A stretch of DNA of 64,000 nucleotides from Algorimicrobium algoritergicola (GTDB taxonomy: Bacteria > Bacteroidota > Bacteroidia > Flavobacteriales > Flavobacteriaceae), in assembly GCF_008086165.1 (NCBI RefSeq), contig NZ_VSKL01000001.1, positions 62,001 through 126,000 on the forward strand. The letters are read 5' to 3'. Shown piece after piece: positions 9,210 to 18,356 of the stretch. Under the pieces are notes generated by a model. It saw only the letters and a program-made list of their open reading frames with translations. It was not told the origin of the DNA and did not search any database. Every line of letters begins with the position of its first letter. Position 1 is the stretch's first letter. Made by a program: the position numbers and the translations under genes.

Positions 9210-11399
9210 TTATTCCATCTTATCTCCCAAAGTTTGGTCAATAAAATTTGTCATTTTCTTATATAAATGTAAGCGTGTATTTCCACCGTAGATACCGTGA
9301 TTTTTATCTGGATAAATCATCCATTCAAATTGTTTGTCAGCTTGGATTAATGCTTCCACCATACGCATGGTATTTTGAACATGCACGTTATCATCACCTG
9401 TTCCGTGAATTAATAGAAAATCGCCTTTCAGTTTATCTACGTGGTTAATTGGTGAGTTTTCATCATAACCACTTGGATTTTCTTGAGGCGTTGTCATATA
9501 ACGTTCTGTATAAATAGAATCGTAAAAACGCCAGCTTGTAACAGGTGCTACTGCAATAGCCATTTTAAACACTTCGTTCCCTTTAAATAAAGCGTTGCTA
9601 CTCATAAAACCACCATAACTCCAACCCCAAATACCAATTCGCGATGCATCAATGTACGATTCTACGCCTAACTTTTTAGCCGCATCTATCTGATCTTCTA
9701 GTTCGTATTTTCCGAGTTCTTTTTGGGTTACTTTTTTAAATTCGGCGCCTTTATATCCAGTTCCGCGTCCATCAACACAAGCAATGATATAGCCTTTTTG
9801 AGCTAAATACTGATACCAATAGTCATTCGCATTACTCCAAGTATTGGAAACACTTTGCGAACCAGGTCCAGAATATTGGAACATAAATAATGGATAGGAT
9901 TTGGCTGGATCAAAATTAGCAGGCTTAACCATCCACATATTCAAATCGTTGCCGTTGACAGCAATTGTTGAAAATTCTTTTTCAGACATTTGGTATCCTT
10001 TCAACTTATTTTGAAGCTCTGTATTGTCTTTTATTAATTTGATTTGCTTACCATTCTTGGCATTATTTAATGTATAAACTGGCGCTGTAGTTGCACTTGA
10101 AAAGGTTTTGATGAAATACGAAAAATCAGCACTAAAGGCAGCGCTATTTGTTCCATCATTTGCAGATAATCGGGTTTTATCACGACCGTTTAATTTAATA
10201 GAATACACATCGCGATTGATAGAACCATTTTCTGTTGATTGATAAAATATGGTTTTATTCTTGGCATCAAAACCATAGTAATTGGTTACTTCCCAATTCC
10301 CTTTGGTAATTTGGCTGATTAATTTTCCAGTTTCATCATAATGGTAAATGTGGTTGTAGCCAGCTTTTTCACTGGTCCAAATAAAGCTATGATCTTCTAA
10401 AAAGGTTAAGTTATCTGTTACATCCACATAGGCTTTATCACGATCTTCTAAAACCAAGTTAGCTGTATTTGCTTGTGCATTAACAAACCACAAATCCAAT
10501 TCATCTTGATGTCTGTTCATATATTGCGCACTTAAAATATCTGGATTATTGGTCCATTCTATTCGTGGAATATAAAAATCGGTATAGGCCTTATTTACTT
10601 TTACTTCAGCAGATTTTACGGCATTCATATCAAAAATATGTAAGGATACGATGGCATTCGCTTCACCAGCTTTTGGATATTTAAATACGTTTTGTGTTTG
10701 GTATAAATCCTGCCCGTACACATCCATTGAAAATTCTGGAACATCCGTTTCATCAAAACGAATAAAGGCTATTTTGTTACTTCCCGCATTCCACTCAAAA
10801 GCACGAACAAAGCCAAATTCTTCTTCGTAAACCCAATCCGTGATTCCGTTAATAATTTTATTTTTCTCACCATCAAAAGTAATTTGTTGGGTATTTCCTG
10901 TTTTTAAATCTTTAACAAACAGATTATTATTGTAACCATAAGCTAATTTGGTTCCATCAGGAGAAAAAGTTGGTTCTTGAATTTTTTCTTCAGCTACTAA
11001 TTCTAATTGTTTTGTTTTGGTATCATATATAAAATATTTCCCAAGGGTTGAACGTCTAAAAATAGACTCAACGTCTGTAGCTAAGAGTATTTGACTTTCA
11101 TCATCACTAAAGGTGTAATCTGTAAAATATTTTACCGCTTCTAAATTAGCAGAATTCACTAACGTATTTTCCTTATTTAAGGTTTTATAATCATAAACAT
11201 CTATGGTTGTAGAGCCCGAAGCACGATCAAAATTCAATACAGAATATTGCTGACCATTATTCATGGAATGCAAAGCATCCATGCGTTCAGTTCTAAAGGT
11301 GCCAGACCAGATGTCTTCAAGTGAAATTTTATTATTTTGAGCCGTTGAAAATAGGCTTGTTATAAAGCAAACTAACAGAAGTTGTTTTGTAAATCTCAT
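9210..11399 (-). CDS. Dipeptidyl peptidase IV (S9 family)
   Basis: 729-aa secreted serine peptidase that removes Xaa-Pro or Xaa-Ala dipeptides from peptide N-termini. A signal peptide (about 1-20, ending STAQ) precedes a beta-propeller (DPPIV_N) and an alpha/beta-hydrolase domain (about 500-729). The N-terminus-anchoring Glu motif is clear (TDWVYEEEF), as are the nucleophile elbow GWSYGGF (Ser594), the Asp in GTGDDNVH (Asp669) and the His in DKNHG (His701). Together with two POT permeases it forms a peptide-scavenging unit, as is common in proteolytic Bacteroidetes. Confidence 0.95.
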   Translation of the reverse strand: MRFTKQLLLVCFITSLFSTAQNNKISLEDIWSGTFRTERMDALHSMNNGQQYSVLNFDRASGSTTIDVYDYKTLNKENTLVNSANLEAVKYFTDYTFSDDESQILLATDVESIFRRSTLGKYFIYDTKTKQLELVAEEKIQEPTFSPDGTKLAYGYNNNLFVKDLKTGNTQQITFDGEKNKIINGITDWVYEEEFGFVRAFEWNAGSNKIAFIRFDETDVPEFSMDVYGQDLYQTQNVFKYPKAGEANAIVSLHIFDMNAVKSAEVKVNKAYTDFYIPRIEWTNNPDILSAQYMNRHQDELDLWFVNAQANTANLVLEDRDKAYVDVTDNLTFLEDHSFIWTSEKAGYNHIYHYDETGKLISQITKGNWEVTNYYGFDAKNKTIFYQSTENGSINRDVYSIKLNGRDKTRLSANDGTNSAAFSADFSYFIKTFSSATTAPVYTLNNAKNGKQIKLIKDNTELQNKLKGYQMSEKEFSTIAVNGNDLNMWMVKPANFDPAKSYPLFMFQYSGPGSQSVSNTWSNANDYWYQYLAQKGYIIACVDGRGTGYKGAEFKKVTQKELGKYELEDQIDAAKKLGVESYIDASRIGIWGWSYGGFMSSNALFKGNEVFKMAIAVAPVTSWRFYDSIYTERYMTTPQENPSGYDENSPINHVDKLKGDFLLIHGTGDDNVHVQNTMRMVEALIQADKQFEWMIYPDKNHGIYGGNTRLHLYKKMTNFIDQTLGDKME

Positions 11400-11481
11400 T
11401 AAAAATAATGTTATAGATAAATTAATGTCAAGTTTACTAAAAAATAAGCAAAAAACCGTATTTATTAACAGTTAAATAGCC

Positions 11482-11517
11482 TTGACATGCAGAACTCACA
11501 CAATAATAGTATCTTTA
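11482..11517 (+). promoter_or_regulatory. Possible promoter of HMG-CoA reductase
   Basis: TTGACA at 11482 and TATCTTTA at 11510 resemble the Bacteroidetes -33 (TTG) and -7 (TAnnTTTG) elements, and the ATG follows at 11537. The 25-nt spacing is wider than the usual 17-23 and the final G is missing, so this is tentative. Confidence 0.35.
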
Positions 11518-11536
11518 CGTTTTGAACAAAATCTAA

Positions 11537-12853
11537 ATGAATACACCCATATCAGGCTTTTCTAAATTCTCAAAATCCGAAAAAATCAATTGGATAGTTG
11601 ATACCTATTTTACGAATCCAGAAGATGCCAAAGAAACGCTAAAACAATATTGGAATTCAGACCAAAAGCTACAACAGCTTCACGATGAATTTATTGAAAA
11701 CACCATTACCAATTATTATTTACCATTAGGCGTGGCACCAAACTTCCTTATTAACGGAAAATTACACACCATTCCTATGGCTATTGAGGAAAGTTCAGTA
11801 GTTGCAGCAGCAAGTAAAGCAGCAAAATTTTGGTTGGAGAGAGGTGGTTTTAAGGCAACCGTTTTATCGACTACTAAAATTGGTCAGGTGCATTTTATGT
11901 TTCATGGAAATCCCGAAACACTCCAATCATTTTTTGAACAGGTAAAATCTAAAATATTGGCAGACGCAAAATCCATAACACTGAATATGGAAAAACGTGG
12001 TGGTGGGATTTTGGATATTGAACTCCGTAATAAAACAACAGATTTATCCGGTTATTACCAACTTCACGCTACGTTTGAAACGTTAGATGCTATGGGAGCA
12101 AATTTTATTAATTCCTGTTTAGAACAGTTTGCAAACACTTTTAAACGTGAAGCTTTGCTTTTTCAAAATTTTACCGACACTGAAAAGCAGATTGAAATTG
12201 TCATGAGTATTCTCTCTAATTATGTACCAAATTGTTTGGTGCGTGCGGAAGTATCTTGTCCTGTTTCCGATTTATCAGATGATAAAAATATCGACTCGGA
12301 AGCCTTTGCTCAAAAATTTATTCAAGCCGTTAAGATTGCTGAAATTGAACCGTATCGGGCAGTAACCCATAATAAAGGTATCATGAATGGAATTGATGCC
12401 GTTGTATTGGCAACCGGCAATGATTTTCGTGCCGTGGAAGCTGGCGTTCACGCCTATGCATCTCGAGATGGACAATACCGAAGTTTAACACATGCTAAAA
12501 TTGAAAATGGCATCTTCACCTTTTGGATGGAAATCCCTTTAGCACTTGGAACCGTTGGTGGACTTACAGGCTTGCATCCTTTGGTGAAATTTGCCATGGA
12601 ATTATTACACAAACCTAACGCTAAAGAACTCATGCAAATAGTAGCTGTGGCTGGATTAGCACAGAATTTTGCCGCATTGCGCTCTTTAACAACAACGGGG
12701 ATTCAGGAAGGGCATATGAAAATGCATTTAATGAATATCTTGAATCAGTTTGATGCGACTTCAGATGAAAAAGCACAGATTATTCATCATTTTAAAACGC
12801 ATGTGGTAACCCATCGAGCGGTAGTTGAAGCTATTGAAAACTTACGAAAATAA
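11537..12853 (+). CDS. Hydroxymethylglutaryl-CoA reductase, class II
   Basis: 438-aa soluble enzyme reducing HMG-CoA to mevalonate, the committed step of the mevalonate route to isoprenoids. The class II start ISGFSKFS is present. The catalytic residues are recognisable by comparison with the Pseudomonas mevalonii enzyme: Glu84 (MAIEESSVVAAAS), the Lys in THNKGIMNGID, the Asp in GNDFRAVEAG and the His in QEGHMKMHL. ENTITNYYLPLGVAPNF (54-70) is the substrate-binding signature. A GHMP kinase follows directly; mevalonate kinase and diphosphomevalonate decarboxylase lie 48 kb away in this window, so the role is biosynthetic rather than mevalonate breakdown. Confidence 0.93.
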   Translation: MNTPISGFSKFSKSEKINWIVDTYFTNPEDAKETLKQYWNSDQKLQQLHDEFIENTITNYYLPLGVAPNFLINGKLHTIPMAIEESSVVAAASKAAKFWLERGGFKATVLSTTKIGQVHFMFHGNPETLQSFFEQVKSKILADAKSITLNMEKRGGGILDIELRNKTTDLSGYYQLHATFETLDAMGANFINSCLEQFANTFKREALLFQNFTDTEKQIEIVMSILSNYVPNCLVRAEVSCPVSDLSDDKNIDSEAFAQKFIQAVKIAEIEPYRAVTHNKGIMNGIDAVVLATGNDFRAVEAGVHAYASRDGQYRSLTHAKIENGIFTFWMEIPLALGTVGGLTGLHPLVKFAMELLHKPNAKELMQIVAVAGLAQNFAALRSLTTTGIQEGHMKMHLMNILNQFDATSDEKAQIIHHFKTHVVTHRAVVEAIENLRK

Positions 12854-12893
12854 GGTAGACAGAATTTATCCTAAAAAAGATTACATACAAAGC

Positions 12894-13796
12894 ATGACAC
12901 GTTTTTATAGCAATGGCAAATTATTACTAACTGGTGAATACGTGGTTTTAGATGGTGCGCTTTCACTTGCTTTACCTACTAAATACGGTCAATCGTTAAT
13001 TGTAAAACCCATAGATACAAATACTATTGAATGGAAAAGTACAAATGAAAAAGGAATGGTTTGGTTTAAAGACAGCATTACTATTTCTGAAAACAACATC
13101 ATTAGTAACAACCGCAATAATCCTATTTCAGAACGATTAATTCAGATTCTTCAAGAAACAAAAGTATTAAATCCAAAATTTTTAAATTCAGGCTACACAG
13201 TTGAAAGCCACTTAACATTCCCACGAAATTGGGGCCTTGGCTCCTCTTCTACCTTACTGAATAATATAGCGAATTGGGCCGATGTGAATCCATATCAACT
13301 ATTAGATAAAACCTTTGGAGGCAGTGGTTATGATATAGCATGCGCGCAACATGACACAGCCATATCCTATCAATTACACAATAAAAACAGGGACGTAAAT
13401 CCCGTTCATTTTAATCCAAAATTTAAGGAGCATTTGTATTTTGTGTATTTAAACCAAAAGCAAAATAGTCGTGATGGTATTGCTAATTACAGGCAAGCAT
13501 CTAAAAATAATACGGATGCTATTTCAGAAATAAATACGATTACCAATCAGATGATTGCTTGTGAAACTATTTCAGAATTCAATCTGCTATTGCATACTCA
13601 TGAAGAAATTATTTCAAAACTAATTCAGCAACCAACTGTTAAAGCGCGTTTGTTTTCAGACTTTCCTGGCGAATTAAAAAGCCTTGGTGCTTGGGGTGGC
13701 GATTTTGTTTTAGTGTCATCTACAGAAAACCCTGAACGCTATTTTAAAGCGAAAGGGTATCATACACTTATTAAGTATCAAGACTTGATTTTATAA
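12894..13796 (+). CDS. GYDIA-family GHMP kinase (candidate phosphomevalonate kinase)
   Basis: 300-aa small-molecule kinase of the GHMP fold. The protein starts MTRFYSNGKLLLTGEYVVLDG (motif 1), has the phosphate-binding motif WGLGSSSTLL near residue 115, and the FGGSGYDIACAQ stretch that gives the family its name. The start at 12894 gives the usual GHMP N-terminus 40 nt after HMG-CoA reductase; a longer frame from 12825 would overlap that gene. Linkage to HMG-CoA reductase, and the absence of another phosphomevalonate kinase among the mevalonate genes seen here, suggest it phosphorylates mevalonate or phosphomevalonate. The substrate is inferred, not shown. Confidence 0.88.
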   Translation: MTRFYSNGKLLLTGEYVVLDGALSLALPTKYGQSLIVKPIDTNTIEWKSTNEKGMVWFKDSITISENNIISNNRNNPISERLIQILQETKVLNPKFLNSGYTVESHLTFPRNWGLGSSSTLLNNIANWADVNPYQLLDKTFGGSGYDIACAQHDTAISYQLHNKNRDVNPVHFNPKFKEHLYFVYLNQKQNSRDGIANYRQASKNNTDAISEINTITNQMIACETISEFNLLLHTHEEIISKLIQQPTVKARLFSDFPGELKSLGAWGGDFVLVSSTENPERYFKAKGYHTLIKYQDLIL

Positions 13797-13934
13797 TTAG
13801 ATCAATATTCACGACACGTATTAAAACATAAATTTATTTTCTGTAGGATTATGTGCAACTGAAACGAGTTCAATTTACCGTGTAACACAAATATGATGCT
13901 TCTAAAACATCACAACTTAATTCTATAAAAACAA

Positions 13935-13963
13935 AAAAGGCTTTACAAATTGTAAAGCCTTTT
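13935..13963. terminator. Bidirectional intrinsic terminator
   Basis: 13-bp perfect stem (aaaaggctttaca / tgtaaagcctttt) with a 3-nt loop, followed by a T-rich run on the - strand. It lies between the convergent GHMP kinase and PpiD-like genes and can end both. The rest of the 190-nt gap shows nothing I recognise. Confidence 0.8.
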
Positions 13964-13987
13964 CGTTATATAAAAAATACAACTAAA

Positions 13988-16111
13988 TTATTGTACTGTT
14001 TTTGCTCTATTATCTTCAATTTCTGAAGCATCTTTAAGCGCAGGATATAATTTAGAATTTACTGAATTAACTTTAGCCACTTGCACTTGATTAGCAAGAC
14101 CTTGATAATTATCTAATTCTGTAGCTGGTGTTAATTTCTCAACACGAATCATATACATACCTTTTTCTCCTTCAATTAATTTTGAAGTCTGACCTTCTTT
14201 CATTCCAAATGCATAACCAACAACTTTTGGCTCACTTCCTGCTCCAGAAATAGTTGGTGTTTTCATATTAATTGCTAATGCAGAACGTACTGATGTATTT
14301 TCAGCTTTTGCTAAATCTTCTAATGTTGTAGCAGAAACTCTACTTCTAATTTGCTCTGCTTTCTTTTGCTTGCGGATTGCTGGTAAAGCTGTAACTGAAG
14401 CATCTTCAGACTTCATTAAACCTGCCTTATTTTTTGCAACCAACTGCACAATAGCATAACCACCTGGCACATTGAAACGTTTGTAATTACCTACTTCAGT
14501 AGCATCTTCAAAAGCCCAACGCGTAATAGCACGTTGATTTCCTAAACCTGGAATAGTTTCATCTAATACTTTAATAGTGTTTACTGGACGAACTACATAA
14601 TCCTTTTCTTTAGCCAAATCTGTTAAATCACCTTTTTCTAGACTGATTTCAAAGTTAGAGGCATTTCTAAACACATTGTTAACTGTTTGTTCTGATGGCT
14701 CAACATTTCTAGCAATTGTTCCAATCTTAACAGCACGTTGCTTGTTTTTCTGACCTAATATTTCAATAACATGAAAACCAAAATCCGATTTTACAACACC
14801 CACAGTGCCTTCTTCGTTTTCAAAAGCAAAATCTCTAAATTCAGGAACCATAGAATTGTAAGTAAACCAATCTAAAACACCTTCTTTTTCATTACTTACG
14901 GTATCAGCAGAAAAATCTAATAACGAAACAAACTTTTTCTTATCTGCTTTTATAACCGTCATTAAACTATCAGCTGTTTTTTTAGCTTCAACTTCTGTTT
15001 GAGTTGTGGTCTCAGATTGAGAGCGTGACCCTACAAACGGAATTAATATATGTCTTGCTTTTACCGAGTCTGGCAACTGCGTTACAGCAATCATTTTTGT
15101 TAACTTAACTAACCCGTTGTCTTTATAAGGACCATAAACATCACCAACATTCATATTAAAAATAGTATCGGCAACCGCTTCAGGTAAAGCCGTTTTTAAA
15201 ATAAAACGATTATCGAACTTCACTTCAGAATTTGCAACAAAGTTGATGTAATTCTCATTGTTTTTAACCTTAGAGAATGCTTGAATTGTATCAGTTCTAC
15301 CATTTACAAATTCAGCACGATCTGTTTTGTACTTGGCAATTTCATTTTCAAGGTCTTGAATATCTTCAACTGAAGCTTCTTCTTTAAACTGCACATACTG
15401 TAAATCTCTAGACTCCTCTACCTCGTAGTCTTTTCTGTGTTTTTTCATGTACGTTTCAATTTCTGCTTTAGAAACTGTAATCGTACTATCTGCTATTGAA
15501 GAAAACGGAACTTGCACAAATTTAACATCAGCTTTATCACCTTCTAATTGGTGTTCCAATTTACCTTCGGCAAGCGTTCCAATCATACCCGCTTTAACCA
15601 TGTTAAAGTAGTTTTGTTGTAAAGCATTTACGGAAATAGAATTTTCGTAGTCAATCCATTGTTGATAGGCTACTGCAGACGTTGCTTTTAAATTAGCAAT
15701 GTATTCTGTTAATTTATTATCATCAAAAAGTCCAGCTTCATTTTGAAAATCTGGGTTAGTTGCTAAATTAGTACGTAAAATATCACGCATTTGATCTCTT
15801 TCAACGCTAATTCCTAATTTTTCGAATTGATTTTCCAACACAGCATTACGAACTTCTTGTTCCCAAACACGATTCATTACTTGGGTTTGTGTAGCTTGAC
15901 CGCCCATTTGTTGGGTTGCATTTTCTACTTTCATTAAGAAATCCTCACGTGTGATATCTTTACCATTTATGGTAGCAACAACGTTTTGAGATTTTGCTGA
16001 AAGCGCATCACTGTTTCTGAATAAATCTGATAATACGAATGAAAATAATGCTAATGCAATTATTAATATCAGGAATAGTGAGCGTTGTCTAATTTTATTT
16101 AAAACTGCCAT
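13988..16111 (-). CDS. PpiD/SurA-like peptidylprolyl isomerase, membrane-anchored
   Basis: 707-aa periplasmic foldase. A single N-terminal anchor (about residues 11-31, SLFLILIIALALFSFVLSDLF) leads into a SurA_N-type chaperone region. A parvulin domain lies roughly at 345-455, opening with VKARHILIPF and closing with SDFGFHVIEILGQ; a second, less conserved parvulin-like stretch follows. The layout matches PpiD, which assists outer-membrane protein folding. It is the last gene of the coaX-lptC envelope row and is followed by a strong terminator. Confidence 0.9.
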   Translation of the reverse strand: MAVLNKIRQRSLFLILIIALALFSFVLSDLFRNSDALSAKSQNVVATINGKDITREDFLMKVENATQQMGGQATQTQVMNRVWEQEVRNAVLENQFEKLGISVERDQMRDILRTNLATNPDFQNEAGLFDDNKLTEYIANLKATSAVAYQQWIDYENSISVNALQQNYFNMVKAGMIGTLAEGKLEHQLEGDKADVKFVQVPFSSIADSTITVSKAEIETYMKKHRKDYEVEESRDLQYVQFKEEASVEDIQDLENEIAKYKTDRAEFVNGRTDTIQAFSKVKNNENYINFVANSEVKFDNRFILKTALPEAVADTIFNMNVGDVYGPYKDNGLVKLTKMIAVTQLPDSVKARHILIPFVGSRSQSETTTQTEVEAKKTADSLMTVIKADKKKFVSLLDFSADTVSNEKEGVLDWFTYNSMVPEFRDFAFENEEGTVGVVKSDFGFHVIEILGQKNKQRAVKIGTIARNVEPSEQTVNNVFRNASNFEISLEKGDLTDLAKEKDYVVRPVNTIKVLDETIPGLGNQRAITRWAFEDATEVGNYKRFNVPGGYAIVQLVAKNKAGLMKSEDASVTALPAIRKQKKAEQIRSRVSATTLEDLAKAENTSVRSALAINMKTPTISGAGSEPKVVGYAFGMKEGQTSKLIEGEKGMYMIRVEKLTPATELDNYQGLANQVQVAKVNSVNSKLYPALKDASEIEDNRAKTVQ

Positions 16112-16211
16112 CTGTACATTTAAATTTTTTACGATATAGTGCGCGAAAATACCATTTTCTATTTAATAATAAAAGGAGAATTTCGCATTAATTATTTTAA
16201 TTGTCGGGAAA

Positions 16212-17510
16212 TTAGTCTTCTTCAAGAATTTTAAGTTTGACTAAATCGATTTTTGTGTTAGAAACTTCCAAAATAGTAAACTGAAAGTCTGCCATTATAA
16301 CCACTTCATCTTTCTCTGGAATACCTTCGGTAAAGTCTACAATTAAACCTCCTAAAGTCTCGTAGTTCTCACTATCTGGCAGATTTATCTTATAGGTTTC
16401 ATTCAGATAATCCACCTCAAATCTAGCAGAAAAAATATAATTTTCGTCGTCAATTTTCTCTTCTGTTAATACAACAGTATCATGTTCATCTTCAATTTCA
16501 CCAAAGAGTTCTTCAACAATATCTTCAACCGTCATAATACCAGAAGTACCACCATATTCGTCTAAAACAACGGCAATACTCTTACGTTTTTTAATTAAAG
16601 CACTTAAAACATCTTTAATCAACATGGTTTCTGGCACGAATTCAACAGGTCTTATTATGGATTTAAGCGTTTTTGGTTTTTTAAATAGTTCAAAAGAATG
16701 GGCATATCCTATTATTTCATCTATGTTCCCTTTATAAACTAATATTTTTGTAATTCCTGTATCGGTAAATTTCCCGTTAATAGTTTTCAGTGATTCAGTA
16801 ACATCAACAGCAATAATCTCTGTTCTAGGCACCATGACTTCGCGTGCTTTTACTTCCGAAAACTCCAAAGCATTTTGAAATATTTGAATCTCCGTATCCA
16901 CATCATCATGCGGTTCTGCCGATTCCATTTGCTCACTAATATAATGACCGAGTTCTATTTTGGTAAATGCCAGTTGCACTTGATCGCCTTCGGTTTTAAA
17001 GAATTTTTTAAGAACAAAATCGGTAATCCAGATAATAAAATCGCTTATCCATGAAAATAGCACGTAAAAGATATAGGCTGGAATAGCCAATAATTTAAGC
17101 AAGGAATTAGCATAAATTTGAAAAAATACTTTGGGTAGAAATTCTGCTGTTATTAATATGATAAGTGTTGAAATAACTGTTTGGGTTAGCAGACTAAAAT
17201 CTACCAACAAGTAATTTAAAATAGCGGAATTGGAATCAGACAATGCCAGCATACCTTGAAACCATTCCACTAATAAATCACCCATAAAAAACCCATAAAC
17301 TACTAAGGCTATATTATTACCAATAAGCATGGTAGCAATAAACTTGGAGGGTTTTACCGTTAATTTAGATAATATTTTAGCCAGTAAACCATTTTGCTTT
17401 TTTTCTATTTCAATGTGAATTTTATTGGAAGACACATAGGCAATTTCCATACCTGAAAAGAAAGCAGAAAGGATTAAGGATGCAATTATAATAATGACAT
17501 CTGGATTCAT
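16212..17510 (-). CDS. CNNM/CorC-type (HlyC/CorC) membrane protein with CBS domains
   Basis: 432-aa protein: DUF21/CNNM transmembrane domain (about 1-180), a pair of CBS domains (about 200-330, with AREVMVPRTEI and the DEYGGTSGIMTVEDIVEELFGEI signature) and a C-terminal CorC_HlyC domain (about 345-430). Family members are linked to magnesium or cobalt efflux and resistance, although often labelled hemolysin. It starts 3 nt after a small membrane-protein gene and clearly belongs to the same transcript. Confidence 0.9.
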   Translation of the reverse strand: MNPDVIIIIASLILSAFFSGMEIAYVSSNKIHIEIEKKQNGLLAKILSKLTVKPSKFIATMLIGNNIALVVYGFFMGDLLVEWFQGMLALSDSNSAILNYLLVDFSLLTQTVISTLIILITAEFLPKVFFQIYANSLLKLLAIPAYIFYVLFSWISDFIIWITDFVLKKFFKTEGDQVQLAFTKIELGHYISEQMESAEPHDDVDTEIQIFQNALEFSEVKAREVMVPRTEIIAVDVTESLKTINGKFTDTGITKILVYKGNIDEIIGYAHSFELFKKPKTLKSIIRPVEFVPETMLIKDVLSALIKKRKSIAVVLDEYGGTSGIMTVEDIVEELFGEIEDEHDTVVLTEEKIDDENYIFSARFEVDYLNETYKINLPDSENYETLGGLIVDFTEGIPEKDEVVIMADFQFTILEVSNTKIDLVKLKILEED

Positions 17511-17513
17511 AGG

Positions 17514-17705
17514 CTATTTGCGGTCTCTTTCCTCAAAGCGTTTATTGAATTTTTTTCTAAAGAAAAACATAAAAATAGCAGCAGCAGCTAATAGTATGGA
17601 AGCATAATCTATCACTTCGTTTTCCATATATTTTTGCGCAGCTACATAAATAAATAGAATAGCAAAAATTAAATAGGCGTACTGAAAAAATTTAAAGATT
17701 TTCAT
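17514..17705 (-). CDS. Small two-helix membrane protein
   Basis: 63-aa protein with two hydrophobic helices (about 8-24 and 35-49) and a strongly charged C-terminus (FRKKFNKRFEERDRK). I do not recognise a named family. It lies 3 nt before the CorC-type gene and downstream of lptC, in the conserved flavobacterial envelope row, and its membrane-protein composition makes it a credible gene rather than a chance frame. Confidence 0.75.
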   Translation of the reverse strand: MKIFKFFQYAYLIFAILFIYVAAQKYMENEVIDYASILLAAAAIFMFFFRKKFNKRFEERDRK

Positions 17706-17749
17706 CTTGATAGGTTTGAATTGTTTATTAAAAACAAAGGTAAATAAAA

Positions 17750-17780
17750 AAACCTCATGCGTTTAAAAATCATGAGGTTT
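17750..17780 (-). terminator. Intrinsic terminator after lptC
   Basis: 10-bp stem (aaacctcatg / catgaggttt) with an 11-nt loop. On the - strand the stem runs into a T7 tract. It separates lptC from the downstream small membrane protein, perhaps only partially. Confidence 0.65.
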
Positions 17781-17801
17781 ACATTATATTTTTATACTGA
17801 T

Positions 17802-18356
17802 CTATTCGTCTACACTAATTAGACCATCTGTTTCTAGTACTTGAGCTTTTGTGAACTTTACATCCGAATCAAAACCCTTCCCATTTATAATATCTGTTCC
17901 AGTTCTAAAAGTAACAGGTTGATTTGTGAACAACCACTCTCTATTTTGGTCATAATATAATTGGTCAGCATATAAGGTGTCATTTTTATGCGATGCCAAC
18001 ACCACATTGCCTTGCATATCAATCAGCCCTGTTTTATCATACACAATGGCATAATCCGCAGTAATGGTACTTTTTTTATTATCCTCATCAAATAAATCCA
18101 ATTCAACTGTATCAGGGAATTCTGAAAAAGGAAAATCTCTATTAGAGAAGTCTAACATTTTAGGACTGCGCAAAACAGCAGTTACACGACCGGAATCTGT
18201 ATATTTTAAATTCATATTTTCTGCAACACCAATAGGTGCATTTTCAGAAATACCAATTTTTTTTACGTCCTCAAAATTATTTTTACAAGAAAAAACCATA
18301 GTCAAAGCAAAGGCTAAAACTATGGTTTTGTTTATATGGTTTTTAACACTAATCAT
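17802..18356 (-). CDS. lptC: LPS export protein LptC, lipoprotein form
   Basis: 184-aa LptC-family protein that takes lipopolysaccharide from the LptBFG complex and passes it across the periplasm. It begins with a signal ending in the lipobox-like MVFSC, so it is lipid-anchored, as is common in Bacteroidetes. The beta-jellyroll repeats are visible (ADYAIVYDKTGLIDMQGNVVL, ADQLYYDQNREWLFTNQPV). The start at 18356 overlaps the stop of the TPR gene by one base (TAATG), suggesting coupled translation; a longer frame from 18392 would extend into that gene. Confidence 0.88.
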   Translation of the reverse strand: MISVKNHINKTIVLAFALTMVFSCKNNFEDVKKIGISENAPIGVAENMNLKYTDSGRVTAVLRSPKMLDFSNRDFPFSEFPDTVELDLFDEDNKKSTITADYAIVYDKTGLIDMQGNVVLASHKNDTLYADQLYYDQNREWLFTNQPVTFRTGTDIINGKGFDSDVKFTKAQVLETDGLISVDE

